A stretch of 64,000 bases of DNA from Bradyrhizobium sp. CB2312 (GTDB lineage: Bacteria > Pseudomonadota > Alphaproteobacteria > Rhizobiales > Xanthobacteraceae): positions 4,113,501-4,177,500 of the forward strand of contig NZ_CP121668.1 in assembly GCF_029714425.1 (NCBI RefSeq). The letters run 5' to 3'. Positions 24,973 through 33,420 of the stretch are shown one piece after another (the stretch's first letter is position 1; every line of letters starts with the position of its first letter). A program made the translations under genes and the position numbers. The notes beneath the pieces are model-generated. The model made no database searches. It was not told the origin of the DNA and was given only the letters and a program-made list of their open reading frames with translations.

Positions 24973-25518
24973 CTAGATGGATGAGCGGGCCTTGTCGAGC
25001 AGCGAGGGCTGCTGCAGCACCTCGTGCTTTTCGCCGACGCGGCGCTCGGGGCCCATATAGGCGGAGTTGGTGTTGCGGCGCCGGTCCGGACCGAAATAGG
25101 TCTTGGTCTTGATGAAGGGCCGGGGATTGGCGACGACGTTCAGGATGCGCTGATAGAGACCTTTCGCCGAGATCGGCTTGGCCAAAAATTCGGTGACGCC
25201 GGCATCGCGCGCGACGGTGACGCGGCGCTTCTCGGAGTGGCCGGTCAGCATGATGATCGGCGCGTAAGGATTGCCCTTGGATTCCGGCTGCCGGATCATC
25301 TGCGCGAGCTCGAGCCCGTCGAAGATCGGCATCGCCCAGTCGGTGATGACGATATCGGGCACGTAATGACTGTACATTTCCAGCGCCGTGGCGCCGTCCT
25401 CGGCCTCGTAGACTTCGCGCGCGCCGAACGAATGCAGCAGCGTCCGCAGGATGCGGCGCATGTGCGGATTGTCGTCGCAGACGAGGAAGCGCAGTTTGTT
25501 GAAATCGATGCGGAACAT
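24973..25518 (-). CDS. CheY-like response regulator
   Basis: A 181-residue regulator with one receiver domain and no output domain. The acidic pocket is Asp15-Asp16 (LVCDDNPHMRRIL), the phosphorylation site is Asp60 (VITDWAMPIFDG), and Lys114 (FLAKPIS) and the Thr in MLTGHS complete the site. A short C-terminal tail with two GPxRR motifs (FGPDRRR and MGPERR) is shared with a large alphaproteobacterial subgroup. The start at MFRIDFNKLRF is chosen over upstream codons that give no receiver-like residues. It is followed by the Hpt gene, giving a two-gene relay operon. Confidence 0.9.
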   Translation of the reverse strand: MFRIDFNKLRFLVCDDNPHMRRILRTLLHSFGAREVYEAEDGATALEMYSHYVPDIVITDWAMPIFDGLELAQMIRQPESKGNPYAPIIMLTGHSEKRRVTVARDAGVTEFLAKPISAKGLYQRILNVVANPRPFIKTKTYFGPDRRRNTNSAYMGPERRVGEKHEVLQQPSLLDKARSSI

Positions 25519-25691
25519 GACGCCCGGGCTAAAGCGGTCAACCTTCGTTAACCATATCGCGCCGGGGGTTAATGAACGGTTGCGGTTGCATCTTGCGGCC
25601 CAGCGGAAGAGAAGTCGATGCGATATCGTAATTCTGCCATTTTTTATCGTAAAACAATAAAAACGTTCGCTTGAGCTTGGAGCATTGTCCA

Positions 25692-26255
25692 ATGAGCGTG
25701 ATCGCCTTTCCTTATCCTGTGCCGGCCGAGCCGCGATTGCGGCGGATCGGACGGATCGTCGCCGTCGGCGCGCTCGTCTGCGTCGCGGGAGCGGTGATTG
25801 CGGTGCCGCTGCTCTGGTCGAGCGACGAGGTGCTTCGACGCTGGATCGCGACCCAATCCCCGCTGGGGGCGCAGCCCTTCACGCTCAATCCCGGCACGCG
25901 CTTCGCCGGCGCGCTGATCAGCCTGACCGGCCTTGCGCCTGTGATCTACGCCTTGTTGCAACTCTCGATGCTGTTCTCCCGTTTCGCGCGCGGCGACGTG
26001 TTCGTGACCAGCAACGCCTGGCGCATCCGCCGGATGGGCCTCGCGTTGATCGCCAATGCGCTGATCTCGCCACTGGTGCAAATGCTCACGACGGTCAATC
26101 TGGCGCGGGCCAACCAGCCGGGCCAGATCGTGGTCTTGTTCGGCATCGACCAGTCGCATGTGCTGTCGGTGCTGAGCGGCCTTGCGCTCATCGCATTCGC
26201 AAGCGTGATGGGCGAAGCTGTTCGCCTCTGGCACGAGAACAGCGAGATCATCTGA
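25692..26255 (+). CDS. DUF2975 membrane protein
   Basis: A 187-residue protein with four predicted transmembrane helices (around residues 22-44, 78-100, 115-140 and 150-175). The central sequence LFSRFARGDVFVTSNAWRIRRMG is the DUF2975 signature (F-x-x-G-x-V-F). Function is unknown. It is encoded 2 bases before a small helix-turn-helix protein, and this DUF2975-plus-HTH pairing recurs in many bacteria, including the YoaS/YozG pair of Bacillus. The membrane protein may control its regulator, but this is not shown. Confidence 0.82.
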   Translation: MSVIAFPYPVPAEPRLRRIGRIVAVGALVCVAGAVIAVPLLWSSDEVLRRWIATQSPLGAQPFTLNPGTRFAGALISLTGLAPVIYALLQLSMLFSRFARGDVFVTSNAWRIRRMGLALIANALISPLVQMLTTVNLARANQPGQIVVLFGIDQSHVLSVLSGLALIAFASVMGEAVRLWHENSEII

Positions 26256-26257
26256 CC

Positions 26258-26512
26258 ATGCCGATCGTCGTCAATCTCGACGTGATGCTCGCCAGGCGCA
26301 AGATCAGGTCGCGTGAGCTTGCGGCCCGCATCGAGCTCACGGAGGCCAATGTCTCCCTTTTGAAATCGGGCAAGGTGCGCGGCATCCGCTTCGACACGCT
26401 GGAACGGATCTGTGCCGTGCTCGACTGCCAGCCCGGCGATATCCTGGAATACGTCCCCGACAATGCGGACGACGCGCTGGAGCCTCGCGCGGCCGGCCGG
26501 AAATCGGCCTAG
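26258..26512 (+). CDS. Small Xre/HTH_26 regulator paired with DUF2975 protein
   Basis: An 84-residue DNA-binding protein. The fold is seen in VNLDVMLARRKIRSRELAAR, ELTEANVSLLKSGKVRGIRF and LERICAVLDCQPGDILEYVP, the last being the strong signature of the YozG/HTH_26 group. The ATG follows the DUF2975 stop by two bases, so the genes are co-translated. The basic C-terminal tail (RAAGRKSA) is short. Confidence 0.87.
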   Translation: MPIVVNLDVMLARRKIRSRELAARIELTEANVSLLKSGKVRGIRFDTLERICAVLDCQPGDILEYVPDNADDALEPRAAGRKSA

Positions 26513-26550
26513 CCGGATCCCGTTTCAAGGTTAGCCTGGAGAAGCCTGCG

Positions 26551-27132
26551 ATGAACCGCCGGTTGCGCGTTCTTGCGAGCGCGGCTGCGCTCATGCTCGG
26601 CGGATGCGGCTCGGTGCCGCTGACGTCGATCCCGCCGCTCGCCCGCATTGATGCGAGCACGACTGATCTGTCGATGCTGCGCGTCGCCGTGCAATTGCCC
26701 GACGCGCTGCGGCCGCGTTCGGGCGGGGTCAAGCTCGACGTCGTCACCAAGCTGGCGGGTGAAGCGGAGGCCAAGACGAGCTTTGCCATGATGGAGCTGA
26801 GCGCGCGCGAGCGGGGCGGTCTGCCGGCCCCGCCGCAGAACGCCTCCATCTACGCCTACCGCTTGTCGCCGGAAGATGCCGCACGCTTCGAGGCGTTGCG
26901 CGCCTCGATGGTCGAGCAGGGGAAGAACGGCAAGCGCGGATCGATGGGGCTCGGCGTCGCAGCTAAAGAATTCTGTCGCGCGAACGCGGGCCTGCCGGCC
27001 TCGCTGCTCGTGACGATCTATCTGATGACATCGGAGACGAAGAGCTTCGTTCCGGTCGTCAGGGATTTTGATCTGCTGAGCGATCCCGCCATGGCGGGAG
27101 GCCTGGACGCGATTCAGCCCTGCGGCCAGTGA
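26551..27132 (+). CDS. Putative lipoprotein
   Basis: A 193-residue protein with a lipoprotein signal: MNRRLRVLASAAALMLGGCG, where LGGC is the lipobox and Cys19 the lipidated residue. The mature part has no domain I recognise. Two Cys in the C-terminal half (KEFCRAN and IQPCGQ) could form a disulfide. It ends 7 bases from the convergent nadK gene. Location is the periplasmic face of the inner or outer membrane; Gly at +2 gives no inner-membrane retention signal. Confidence 0.75.
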   Translation: MNRRLRVLASAAALMLGGCGSVPLTSIPPLARIDASTTDLSMLRVAVQLPDALRPRSGGVKLDVVTKLAGEAEAKTSFAMMELSARERGGLPAPPQNASIYAYRLSPEDAARFEALRASMVEQGKNGKRGSMGLGVAAKEFCRANAGLPASLLVTIYLMTSETKSFVPVVRDFDLLSDPAMAGGLDAIQPCGQ

Positions 27133-27139
27133 GCTGGAC

Positions 27140-27919
27140 TCAGTAGCCGAACTGCTCGCGCAAGATGCGCTCTTCCAGGCTGTGGCCGGGATCGAACAGC
27201 ATGCGCATCGAGATGGACTTGTCCGAGAGCACCTCGACGCGGCGGACCCTGCGTACCTCCTCATGGTCGGCGACGGCTGCGACCGGGCGCTTGTCGTCTT
27301 CCAGCACCTCGATCACGACGTAGGCGCTGTTGGGCAGCAGGGCGCCGCGCCAGCGCCGCGGCCGGAAGGCACTGATAGGTGTCAGGGCAAGGAGCGCCGC
27401 GTTGATCGGCAGGATCGGGCCCTGCGCCGACAGATTGTAGGCAGTCGAACCTGCCGGCGTTGCCACGATGATGCCATCGGCGATCAGCTCGGGCATGCGC
27501 TCGCGCTCGTCGATCAGGATGCGCAGGCGCGCGGCCTGGTAGGTCTGCCGGAACAGGTAGACCTCGTTGATGGCGTGATGCAGGTGCACGCGATCGTTGG
27601 CATCCGTGGCGCGCATCAGGAGCGGGTTGATCTCGGACTCATGCGCCGCCGCGAGCCTCGTGCGCAGATCATGCGTCGAATACTCGTTCATCAGGAAGCC
27701 GACCGTGCCGCGGTGCATGCCGTAGATCGGCTTTCCCGTGCGCATGTTCCGGTGCAGCGTCTGGAGCATCAGTCCGTCGCCGCCGAGCGCGACCACGACG
27801 TCGGCATCCTTAGGATCGCAATTGCCATAGTCCTTGGTGAGCTGGTTGAAGGCGCTCTGCGCCTCGTTGCTCGGGCTCGCGACGAAGGCGATCCGGTCGT
27901 ATCGCATGGGCTTGGTCAT
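27140..27919 (-). CDS. nadK: NAD kinase
   Basis: A 259-residue ATP-NAD kinase that makes NADP. The motif GGDG is at residues 46-49 ([16 protein letters not shown]). The NAD-binding motifs are [26 protein letters not shown], and [22 protein letters not shown], which is the strongest family signature. The start at [12 protein letters not shown] is preferred; the ORF runs 37 codons further upstream without matching the family. The length is typical of the alphaproteobacterial form. Confidence 0.96.
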   Translation of the reverse strand: MTKPMRYDRIAFVASPSNEAQSAFNQLTKDYGNCDPKDADVVVALGGDGLMLQTLHRNMRTGKPIYGMHRGTVGFLMNEYSTHDLRTRLAAAHESEINPLLMRATDANDRVHLHHAINEVYLFRQTYQAARLRILIDERERMPELIADGIIVATPAGSTAYNLSAQGPILPINAALLALTPISAFRPRRWRGALLPNSAYVVIEVLEDDKRPVAAVADHEEVRRVRRVEVLSDKSISMRMLFDPGHSLEERILREQFGY

Positions 27920-28175
27920 GGCTTCCGGCAAGGCCGCTGGCTGGAGAAAGTTCCGCCGGGCTCGTCTATACGACCTGGGCCCGCATTGTCGAGGAGGACC
28001 GCTCGTCAAGGCAAACGGACGATTGTCCATCTCGATTTATAGGACAGAACCGGCTTGATTTGAGCCCGGCCAGCCTCCTCGGGCGCCGGCGGAGCGGCGG
28101 TCCCCCAAACCGTCGCATTTGCTCGCTAGCCTTCGGATGTGCACCGGCTCTCATAGCCGGGCAAGGAGAACGCTC

Positions 28176-29744
28176 ATGGTTACGACCTTGCGGACCCCGC
28201 GCCGCGCGATCCTGGTGCTGGCGGTGTCGATCTTCGCGGTCGCGGGCGTTGCGCGTGCGGACGATCCGCCGCAGCCGCGCGCGGAGACGGCCGCGCCGGC
28301 CGGTCAGAAGGGCGGACGCGGCAGCGGCCCGCAAGGCGCGTCACAGACTTCGTCGTCGCCGGCCGAACTGCACCGTCTCCCACCGGACTCCACCACGCAG
28401 CAGACGCTCGATCTGCCCGGTCGTACCCTCAGCTTCGCCGCGACCGCCGGTTCGATCCGCGTGTTCGACGGCAAGGGCGAGCCGCTGGCCGACATCGCTT
28501 ACACCTCCTACGAGCTCGACGGTGCCGACCGCGGCACACGTCCGGTCACCTTCCTGTTCAACGGCGGACCCGGCGCATCCTCGGCCTGGCTCCAGTTCGG
28601 TGCGGCCGGGCCGTGGCGCCTGCCGCTCCACGGCGAAGCTCTTTCACCGTCGGCCTCGCCCGAAGTGAAGCCGAACGCGGACACCTGGCTCGACTTCACC
28701 GATCTCGTCTTCATCGACCCCGTCAGCACCGGCTACAGCCGCTTCGTCGCCAGCGGCGAAGACGCGCGAAAATCGTTCTACTCGGTCGACGGCGACGCCA
28801 ATGCGATCGCGCTGGTGATCCGCCGCTGGCTGGAGAAGCACGACCGGCTGACCTCGCCGAAATATGTCGCGGGCGAAAGCTACGGCGGCATCCGGGGGCC
28901 AAAGGTCGTGCGCCAGTTGCAGCTCCAGCACGGCGTCGGTGTCAGGGGATTGATCCTGGTGTCGCCGCTGCTGGACTTCCGCGAGTTCACCGGCACCAGC
29001 CTCCTGCAATATGTCGCGGCCTTGCCGAGCTACGTGGCGGTCGCGCGCGAGGCCAAAGGACCGGTCACGCGCACCGATCTCGCCGACGTCGAGACTTATG
29101 CGCGCGGCGAATTCCTGGCCGACCTCGTCAAGGGCGAGGCGGACAGGGAGGCCACCAACCGGCTCGCCGACAAGGTCGCCGAGCTCACCGGCATCGACCA
29201 GGCGGTGAGCCGCAGGCTTTCCGGCCGCTTCGACGTCGGCGAATTCCGCCGCGAGTTGGACCGCAAGAACGGCAAGGTGACCGGACGCTATGACGGCTCC
29301 GTGCGCGGCCTCGATCCCTATCCGGATTCGAGCAACTCGCGCTTCGGCGATCCCTCGGGTGACTCGCTCCAGGCGCCCCTGACGAGCGCGGCGGTCGACG
29401 TGCTGACACGCAAGCTGAACTGGCGGCCCGATGGCTCCTACGAGGTCCTGAACGGCGCCGTCGAGGGCCAGTGGGACTTCGGCCGGGGCATCAACCCGCC
29501 GCAGTCGGTGTCGGAGCTGCGCCAGATCCTTGCCACGGACACGCGGCTGAACGTGCTGGTCGGACACGGCCTGTTCGATCTCGCCACGCCCTATTTCGGA
29601 ACCAGGCGGGTGCTCGACCAGCTCCCGGCCTTCGCGAGCCAGCGCGTCAAGTTCGTCGTCTACCCCGGCGGCCACATGTTCTATTCGCGCGACGGCTCGC
29701 GGCAGGCGTTCCGCAGCGAGGTCGAGGCGCTGATCAGGGAGTAG
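28176..29744 (+). CDS. Exported S10-family serine carboxypeptidase-like peptidase
   Basis: A 522-residue exported peptidase. ATG 28176 has AAGGAGAA upstream and begins a Sec signal (LVLAVSIFAVAGVARA). A Gln/Ser/Gly-rich linker follows. The catalytic domain has the S10 landmarks: FLFNGGPGASSAWLQFG (NGGPG at 129-133), the nucleophile Ser235 in YVAGESYGGIRG, the Asp in LVGHGLFDLATPYF, and the His in VVYPGGHMFYSR. S10 enzymes remove C-terminal amino acids at acidic pH, which suits the periplasm or outside of an acid-soil bacterium. The 3' end overlaps the convergent beta-lactamase-fold gene by 11 bases. Confidence 0.9.
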   Translation: MVTTLRTPRRAILVLAVSIFAVAGVARADDPPQPRAETAAPAGQKGGRGSGPQGASQTSSSPAELHRLPPDSTTQQTLDLPGRTLSFAATAGSIRVFDGKGEPLADIAYTSYELDGADRGTRPVTFLFNGGPGASSAWLQFGAAGPWRLPLHGEALSPSASPEVKPNADTWLDFTDLVFIDPVSTGYSRFVASGEDARKSFYSVDGDANAIALVIRRWLEKHDRLTSPKYVAGESYGGIRGPKVVRQLQLQHGVGVRGLILVSPLLDFREFTGTSLLQYVAALPSYVAVAREAKGPVTRTDLADVETYARGEFLADLVKGEADREATNRLADKVAELTGIDQAVSRRLSGRFDVGEFRRELDRKNGKVTGRYDGSVRGLDPYPDSSNSRFGDPSGDSLQAPLTSAAVDVLTRKLNWRPDGSYEVLNGAVEGQWDFGRGINPPQSVSELRQILATDTRLNVLVGHGLFDLATPYFGTRRVLDQLPAFASQRVKFVVYPGGHMFYSRDGSRQAFRSEVEALIRE

Positions 29745-31119
29745 GCCGCCGCTTGCGCGGCTTGTATCTCCGCTCAATCTCCTTCGCCACGACGCCCGCA
29801 GGCTTCACGTTGGCACCCGCGATCCAGATGTCGCTCACCTTGCCGCGCTTGTCGCGGACGCGGCGCACCGGCTCGCCGTGGCTGGAATAGCCGGCGGCCC
29901 AGGCGAGCTTGCCGGTGTCGCGGCCGGTGACCTCGATCTCGGCGGCGTCCATGAACGGATTGTTGAATTGCGGATTGGCGATCAGCACGCGGTTGCCCGC
30001 GGGCACGAAGTCGCTCGCGCCCCAGACTGTCCACCAGCGGCCGGTCCAGTCGCGCACGCCCCGGTCGGGTGCACCGCGGCTCCTGAACACGCGCAGGATC
30101 TGCATCGCGCCATCCATCCAGAACGGCGCCGCGCCGTCGATGGAGTTGCTGAGGATGCTGATGGCGAGCTCGCATGCGGGGATCGAGCAGGTCCGCGAGA
30201 TGTAGCCCTGGAAACCGCCGCCATGACCGAACCAGTCCCAGCCGTCGGTCCTGCCGGCGTTGACGCCGAGGCCGTAGTAGGCCTCAAAACTTTGCGGAAC
30301 GCGCCAATGCTGCCGCGTCATCTCGCGGCGGCTGGCAACCGACAGCACGCTCTTTTTGGCATTGGGTGCGAGCTGCGCGAAGAAGCGGGCGGTGTCGGCG
30401 GCGGTGGCGACGAAGCCCGCGGCCGATGCCATCGCATGCGCGGGATTGTCGCCCGGGATCACGCAGCGCTCGCCGAACGGCAGCTTTCGCGTATGGCCGC
30501 GCGCGAACGCAGCGCCCCTGGGCGGCGGCGCGTCCGGCTCGGTCTCGCGCAGGCCCGCGGGCGCGATGATCTCGCGCTTGATCCAGGTGGAGTAGGGCTC
30601 CTTCGTCACGGCTTCGATCACGAGGCCCATCAGGCCAAAGCCGTGATTGGAATATTTGAAGCGCGTGCCGGGCTCGATCGCGGTCGGCAGCTTCAATTCC
30701 GCGAGCAGCTCTTTCGCGTCAAGATAGGGGCGGCTGTCGATGAACTGGCCGGAATCGGCGCCGTCGCGCGTCAGCCCCGCGCTGTGCGAGAGCACCTGTG
30801 CAATGGTCGTCTCGGCGACGCGCGGATTGAGGCCGCCGACATATTGGCCGACCGGATCGTCGAGCCGGAGCCTCTTCTGCTCGCGCAGCTTCATGATGCC
30901 GGCCGAGGTAAAGCTCTTCGAATGCGAGGCGATGCGGAAGCGGTGGCGCGGGGTGAGTTTTTCGCCGGTGTCGAGATTGGCAAGGCCGAACGCATGCTCG
31001 GCGACGATTTCGCCGCGGTGGGCGAATGCGACGATGACGCCTGGCTGCTGGAATGTCGTCTGCTGAAATTCGATCCAGGAGCTGATGTAGTCGATCGCGG
31101 ATCGCAGCCACGTGTCCAT
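29734..31119 (-). CDS. Beta-lactamase-fold serine hydrolase with C-terminal extension
   Basis: A 461-residue PF00144 protein without a signal peptide. The nucleophile motif is SHSK (Ser65 to Lys68), followed by SFTSAGIMKLREQKRLRLDD. The second motif is YSNHGFGLMG (the Y-x-N Tyr), and the third is HGGGFQGYIS. After residue 330 comes a lipocalin-like C-terminal part (DWTGRWWTVWGASDF) often seen in the D-aminopeptidase/esterase subgroup. It is cytoplasmic by prediction, unlike the exported member at 1203-2474. Substrate unknown. Confidence 0.85.
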   Translation of the reverse strand: MDTWLRSAIDYISSWIEFQQTTFQQPGVIVAFAHRGEIVAEHAFGLANLDTGEKLTPRHRFRIASHSKSFTSAGIMKLREQKRLRLDDPVGQYVGGLNPRVAETTIAQVLSHSAGLTRDGADSGQFIDSRPYLDAKELLAELKLPTAIEPGTRFKYSNHGFGLMGLVIEAVTKEPYSTWIKREIIAPAGLRETEPDAPPPRGAAFARGHTRKLPFGERCVIPGDNPAHAMASAAGFVATAADTARFFAQLAPNAKKSVLSVASRREMTRQHWRVPQSFEAYYGLGVNAGRTDGWDWFGHGGGFQGYISRTCSIPACELAISILSNSIDGAAPFWMDGAMQILRVFRSRGAPDRGVRDWTGRWWTVWGASDFVPAGNRVLIANPQFNNPFMDAAEIEVTGRDTGKLAWAAGYSSHGEPVRRVRDKRGKVSDIWIAGANVKPAGVVAKEIERRYKPRKRRPTP

Positions 31120-31172
31120 TGCGCACCAATTTGCGGGGGAGGATTGGTGCGCAAGGCTAGCCGAGAAAGCGG

Positions 31173-31204
31173 AACGGGCACAACCGAAAGGTTGTGCCCG
31201 TTCG
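31173..31204 (-). terminator. Hairpin terminator of the TPR gene
   Basis: A perfect 14-bp stem, GAACGGGCACAACC and GGTTGTGCCCGTTC, closed by a 4-base loop, lies 24 bases past the stop of the minus-strand gene at 31228. Only a weak T-rich stretch (CGCTTTCTC) follows in the transcript. Confidence 0.7.
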
Positions 31205-31227
31205 CGAGGTTGCAGGATGCGCTGTCT

Positions 31228-31770
31228 TTAGTAGACGAGCGTCGCGCCAGTCGGCTTGTCGAGCGCTGCGGCCAGCGAGCGATATTCGGAGCTGTCGGTG
31301 CCGGCGAGCGAGGCAATCTTGTTCAGATGATACTGCGCCTGCTCGCGGTTGCCCTGCTCGAGCTGCCAGAGGCCGTAATACTGCCAGGTGCGGACGTGGT
31401 TCGGATCATCCTTCAGCGCGATCTCGTAATAGACCTTCGACGACTGGTAGTCGCCGAGCTTGCGATAGGAGTAGCCGATCAGGTTCGCAACGTCGGCGAC
31501 GTCGTCCCGCTTGAGCGACTTCAGCTGGCTGATCGCGCCGGTGTAGTCGTGGTTGTCGTAGATCGTGGTGTAGGCGGTGCGATAGGCCGCGAGGAATTTG
31601 GGATCGCTGATGGAGGAGCTCTTCTTCTTGCCCTTCTTGGACGAGGAGTCCGACTTCGGCGGCGAGGAGGGCTCGTCACTGCCCGCGGCATAGGCGCTGG
31701 ACAGCACCGGCGCCGCCGCCAGTGTCATGGCGACTAGTCCCGGCACAAGAAGCATTGAGAGTTTGCGCAT
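31228..31770 (-). CDS. Secreted TPR-repeat protein
   Basis: A 180-residue exported protein. The signal peptide (MRKLSMLLVPGLVAMTLAAAPVLSSAYA) is followed by a Ser/Lys-rich spacer (DSSSKKGKKKSSS). The rest consists of about three tetratricopeptide-like units: YTTIYDNHDYTGAISQLKSL, ANLIGYSYRKLGDYQSSKVY and YYGLWQLEQGNREQAQYHLN. TPR units mediate protein contacts; similar periplasmic TPR proteins are widespread in Rhizobiales with no fixed role. A strong hairpin terminator follows. Confidence 0.85.
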   Translation of the reverse strand: MRKLSMLLVPGLVAMTLAAAPVLSSAYAAGSDEPSSPPKSDSSSKKGKKKSSSISDPKFLAAYRTAYTTIYDNHDYTGAISQLKSLKRDDVADVANLIGYSYRKLGDYQSSKVYYEIALKDDPNHVRTWQYYGLWQLEQGNREQAQYHLNKIASLAGTDSSEYRSLAAALDKPTGATLVY

Positions 31771-32020
31771 CTAAGTTCTCCCGTATGGAACGTGGCGATC
31801 CTACACGATTGCCCGAAGACCGGAACACCCATCGGGCAGAAACATTCCCGCTTCGCACGATCTATTCTCCCCATGGCAGATGACAAACTTGTCATCCAGA
31901 TGAACGGAAGCCTGCAACCGGCTTCAGACTGGGTTCAGTGCGTGGCGCCTAGGCTCCCACCTACGATCGAAGGGTCGGCGAGAGGGCGCCGCCTCAAGAT
32001 CCTTCCAAGAGGAGACCACC

Positions 32021-32401
32021 ATGCTGAAGACCATTTCCGCAGCCTTGCTCGCAGCTTCCGTGATCGCAGCCCCGGCCTTCGCGGCCGAGGCCGGCAAGAC
32101 CACCACGACCGCCCCAGTGATCAAGGCGGACCAGAGCCAGACCAAGACGTCGACGACAGCCGCGAAACCGGACGCCGGCGTCAAGGCCGACAGCAAGGCC
32201 CCCGACGTCAAGGCGGATGCCAAGGTCGATACCAAGGCCGACACCAAGTCGAAGGCGATGAATGCCAACGCGGCCGTGACGCCCGACGAGCACAAGACCG
32301 TGCGCACCCATCGCCATCACCACAAGCACCTGTCGGCGAAGAAGTCGCAGAAGGCGCAGCCCGACCTCACCAAGCCGGTGACGACCGAGAAGCGCAGCTA
32401 A
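32021..32401 (+). CDS. Small secreted Lys/Ala/Asp-repeat protein with His-rich tail
   Basis: A 126-residue protein with a signal peptide (MLKTISAALLAASVIAAPAFA) and AAGAGGAGA upstream of the ATG. The mature part is low complexity: repeats of the form KADxK (VKADSKAPDVKADAKVDTK) are followed by a His/Lys cluster, HRHHHKHLSAKKSQK. There is no recognisable fold. The His cluster could bind metal, and the charge pattern recalls acid-shock periplasmic proteins, but both are guesses. Confidence 0.68.
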   Translation: MLKTISAALLAASVIAAPAFAAEAGKTTTTAPVIKADQSQTKTSTTAAKPDAGVKADSKAPDVKADAKVDTKADTKSKAMNANAAVTPDEHKTVRTHRHHHKHLSAKKSQKAQPDLTKPVTTEKRS

Positions 32402-32703
32402 CGACTGATCCCGCGCGGCGGCATCCCTGGCATTGCCCTGTCGCCGCGCGCGGAATTCAGGCCCGGCCCGTTCGTCATGCCCCGCGCGCAAGCACGGGTG
32501 CTGACGGCGGGCCGGTGCGCTGTATTCGCCGGATCGCCAAGCAAATTCCCTTTGCGCAACCTTGGAGCTAGAGCGTTTTCGAGCGAAGTGGACGCCGGTT
32601 CGCGAGAAGAAAACGCGTCAAAACAAGAATCTGGAGCTTCGGTTCTGATTCAACCAGAACCGAAAATGCTCTAGAACATCGTCCGAGTCTGACTGGCCGG
32701 AGA
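32402..32703. other. Intergenic region with hairpin and MITE-like repeat
   Basis: This 302-base gap has no gene. Just after the upstream stop, CGCGCGGCG (32412-32420) pairs with CGCCGCGCG (32442-32450), which may stabilise the 3' end. The right half is occupied by the repeat at 32568-32674. The promoter of the following lipoprotein gene must lie inside or after the repeat. Confidence 0.5.
32568..32674. repeat. MITE-like repeat, CTAGAGCGTTTTCG family
   Basis: A 107-base element bounded by nearly perfect inverted ends: CTAGAGCGTTTTCG and CGAAAATGCTCTAG (one mismatch). It contains AAGTGGACGCCGGTTCGCG and GAAAACGCGTCAAAA. A truncated copy of the same left part is at 49281-49338. It has no coding capacity. 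The family is well known as a dispersed intergenic repeat of Rhizobiales. Confidence 0.8.
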
Positions 32704-33135
32704 ATGTGGTCCTTGGGGCGATTGACGAAACGTGCGGCGATCCTCGTGCTGGCGCTGGCGCTCGCGGCCTGTTTCGGCAGCGAGGGTGACCGTCCAACCT
32801 TGATGGGCGGGGCCCAGGCCGGAGGGCCGCAGCCGTTTCCCGACAATTTCCGTAGTGACACGCTCGCCTTGATGCGCACCTATCTCAACAACCCGGTCGG
32901 TGTGCGAGAGGCCGGCATGGCCGAGCCGGTGCAGCGTGAGGTCGGCGGCCGGCAGTTCTATATCAGCTGCCTGCATTTCACCCCGCGCGAGAGTGACGGC
33001 AGCTACAAGGCCATGCGCGAGCGCGCCGTGATCTTCGTCAACGGCCGCGCGGATCGCGTCGTCGACCGGACCAGCGAGCTCTGCGCCGGCGCGGTTTACG
33101 CACCCTTTCCGGAACTGGAAAAGATGACGCGATAG
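32704..33135 (+). CDS. Putative lipoprotein
   Basis: A 143-residue protein with a lipoprotein signal: a basic start (MWSLGRLTKRAAILVLALAL) and lipobox LAAC at Cys23. The mature domain has no family I recognise. A conserved-looking core, VGGRQFYISCLHFTPRESDG, and a second Cys (SELCAGAVY) suggest a disulfide. Envelope location is expected. Confidence 0.75.
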   Translation: MWSLGRLTKRAAILVLALALAACFGSEGDRPTLMGGAQAGGPQPFPDNFRSDTLALMRTYLNNPVGVREAGMAEPVQREVGGRQFYISCLHFTPRESDGSYKAMRERAVIFVNGRADRVVDRTSELCAGAVYAPFPELEKMTR

Positions 33136-33420
33136 CGCAAAGCCCGCCTTCATCGCTGCGTGCTAGAGCGGAGGCAGCCGGAGCCGCTGGATCACATTTT
33201 GGCGAGCTTTGAACGGGGTGGTTTCGCCTTGCGACAAATCGTTACGGCGGGGCTCGCGCTGACGACAAAATCTGTCGCCGCCAGCAGACGTGACGGAACA
33301 AAATCGCGTTGTTGCCACCCCGTCACAGGAGCAAACGATCAACGTTCCGGCATCGTCGCGAAGCAACCCAATTCACGCCACGTTGTTTCCAGACTGTCGT
33401 ATGAAAGAACGGGGATGACT

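Noticed and set aside
29878..31737. 619-codon ORF on the plus strand
   Set aside because: It covers the beta-lactamase-fold and TPR genes in antisense and has no family features.
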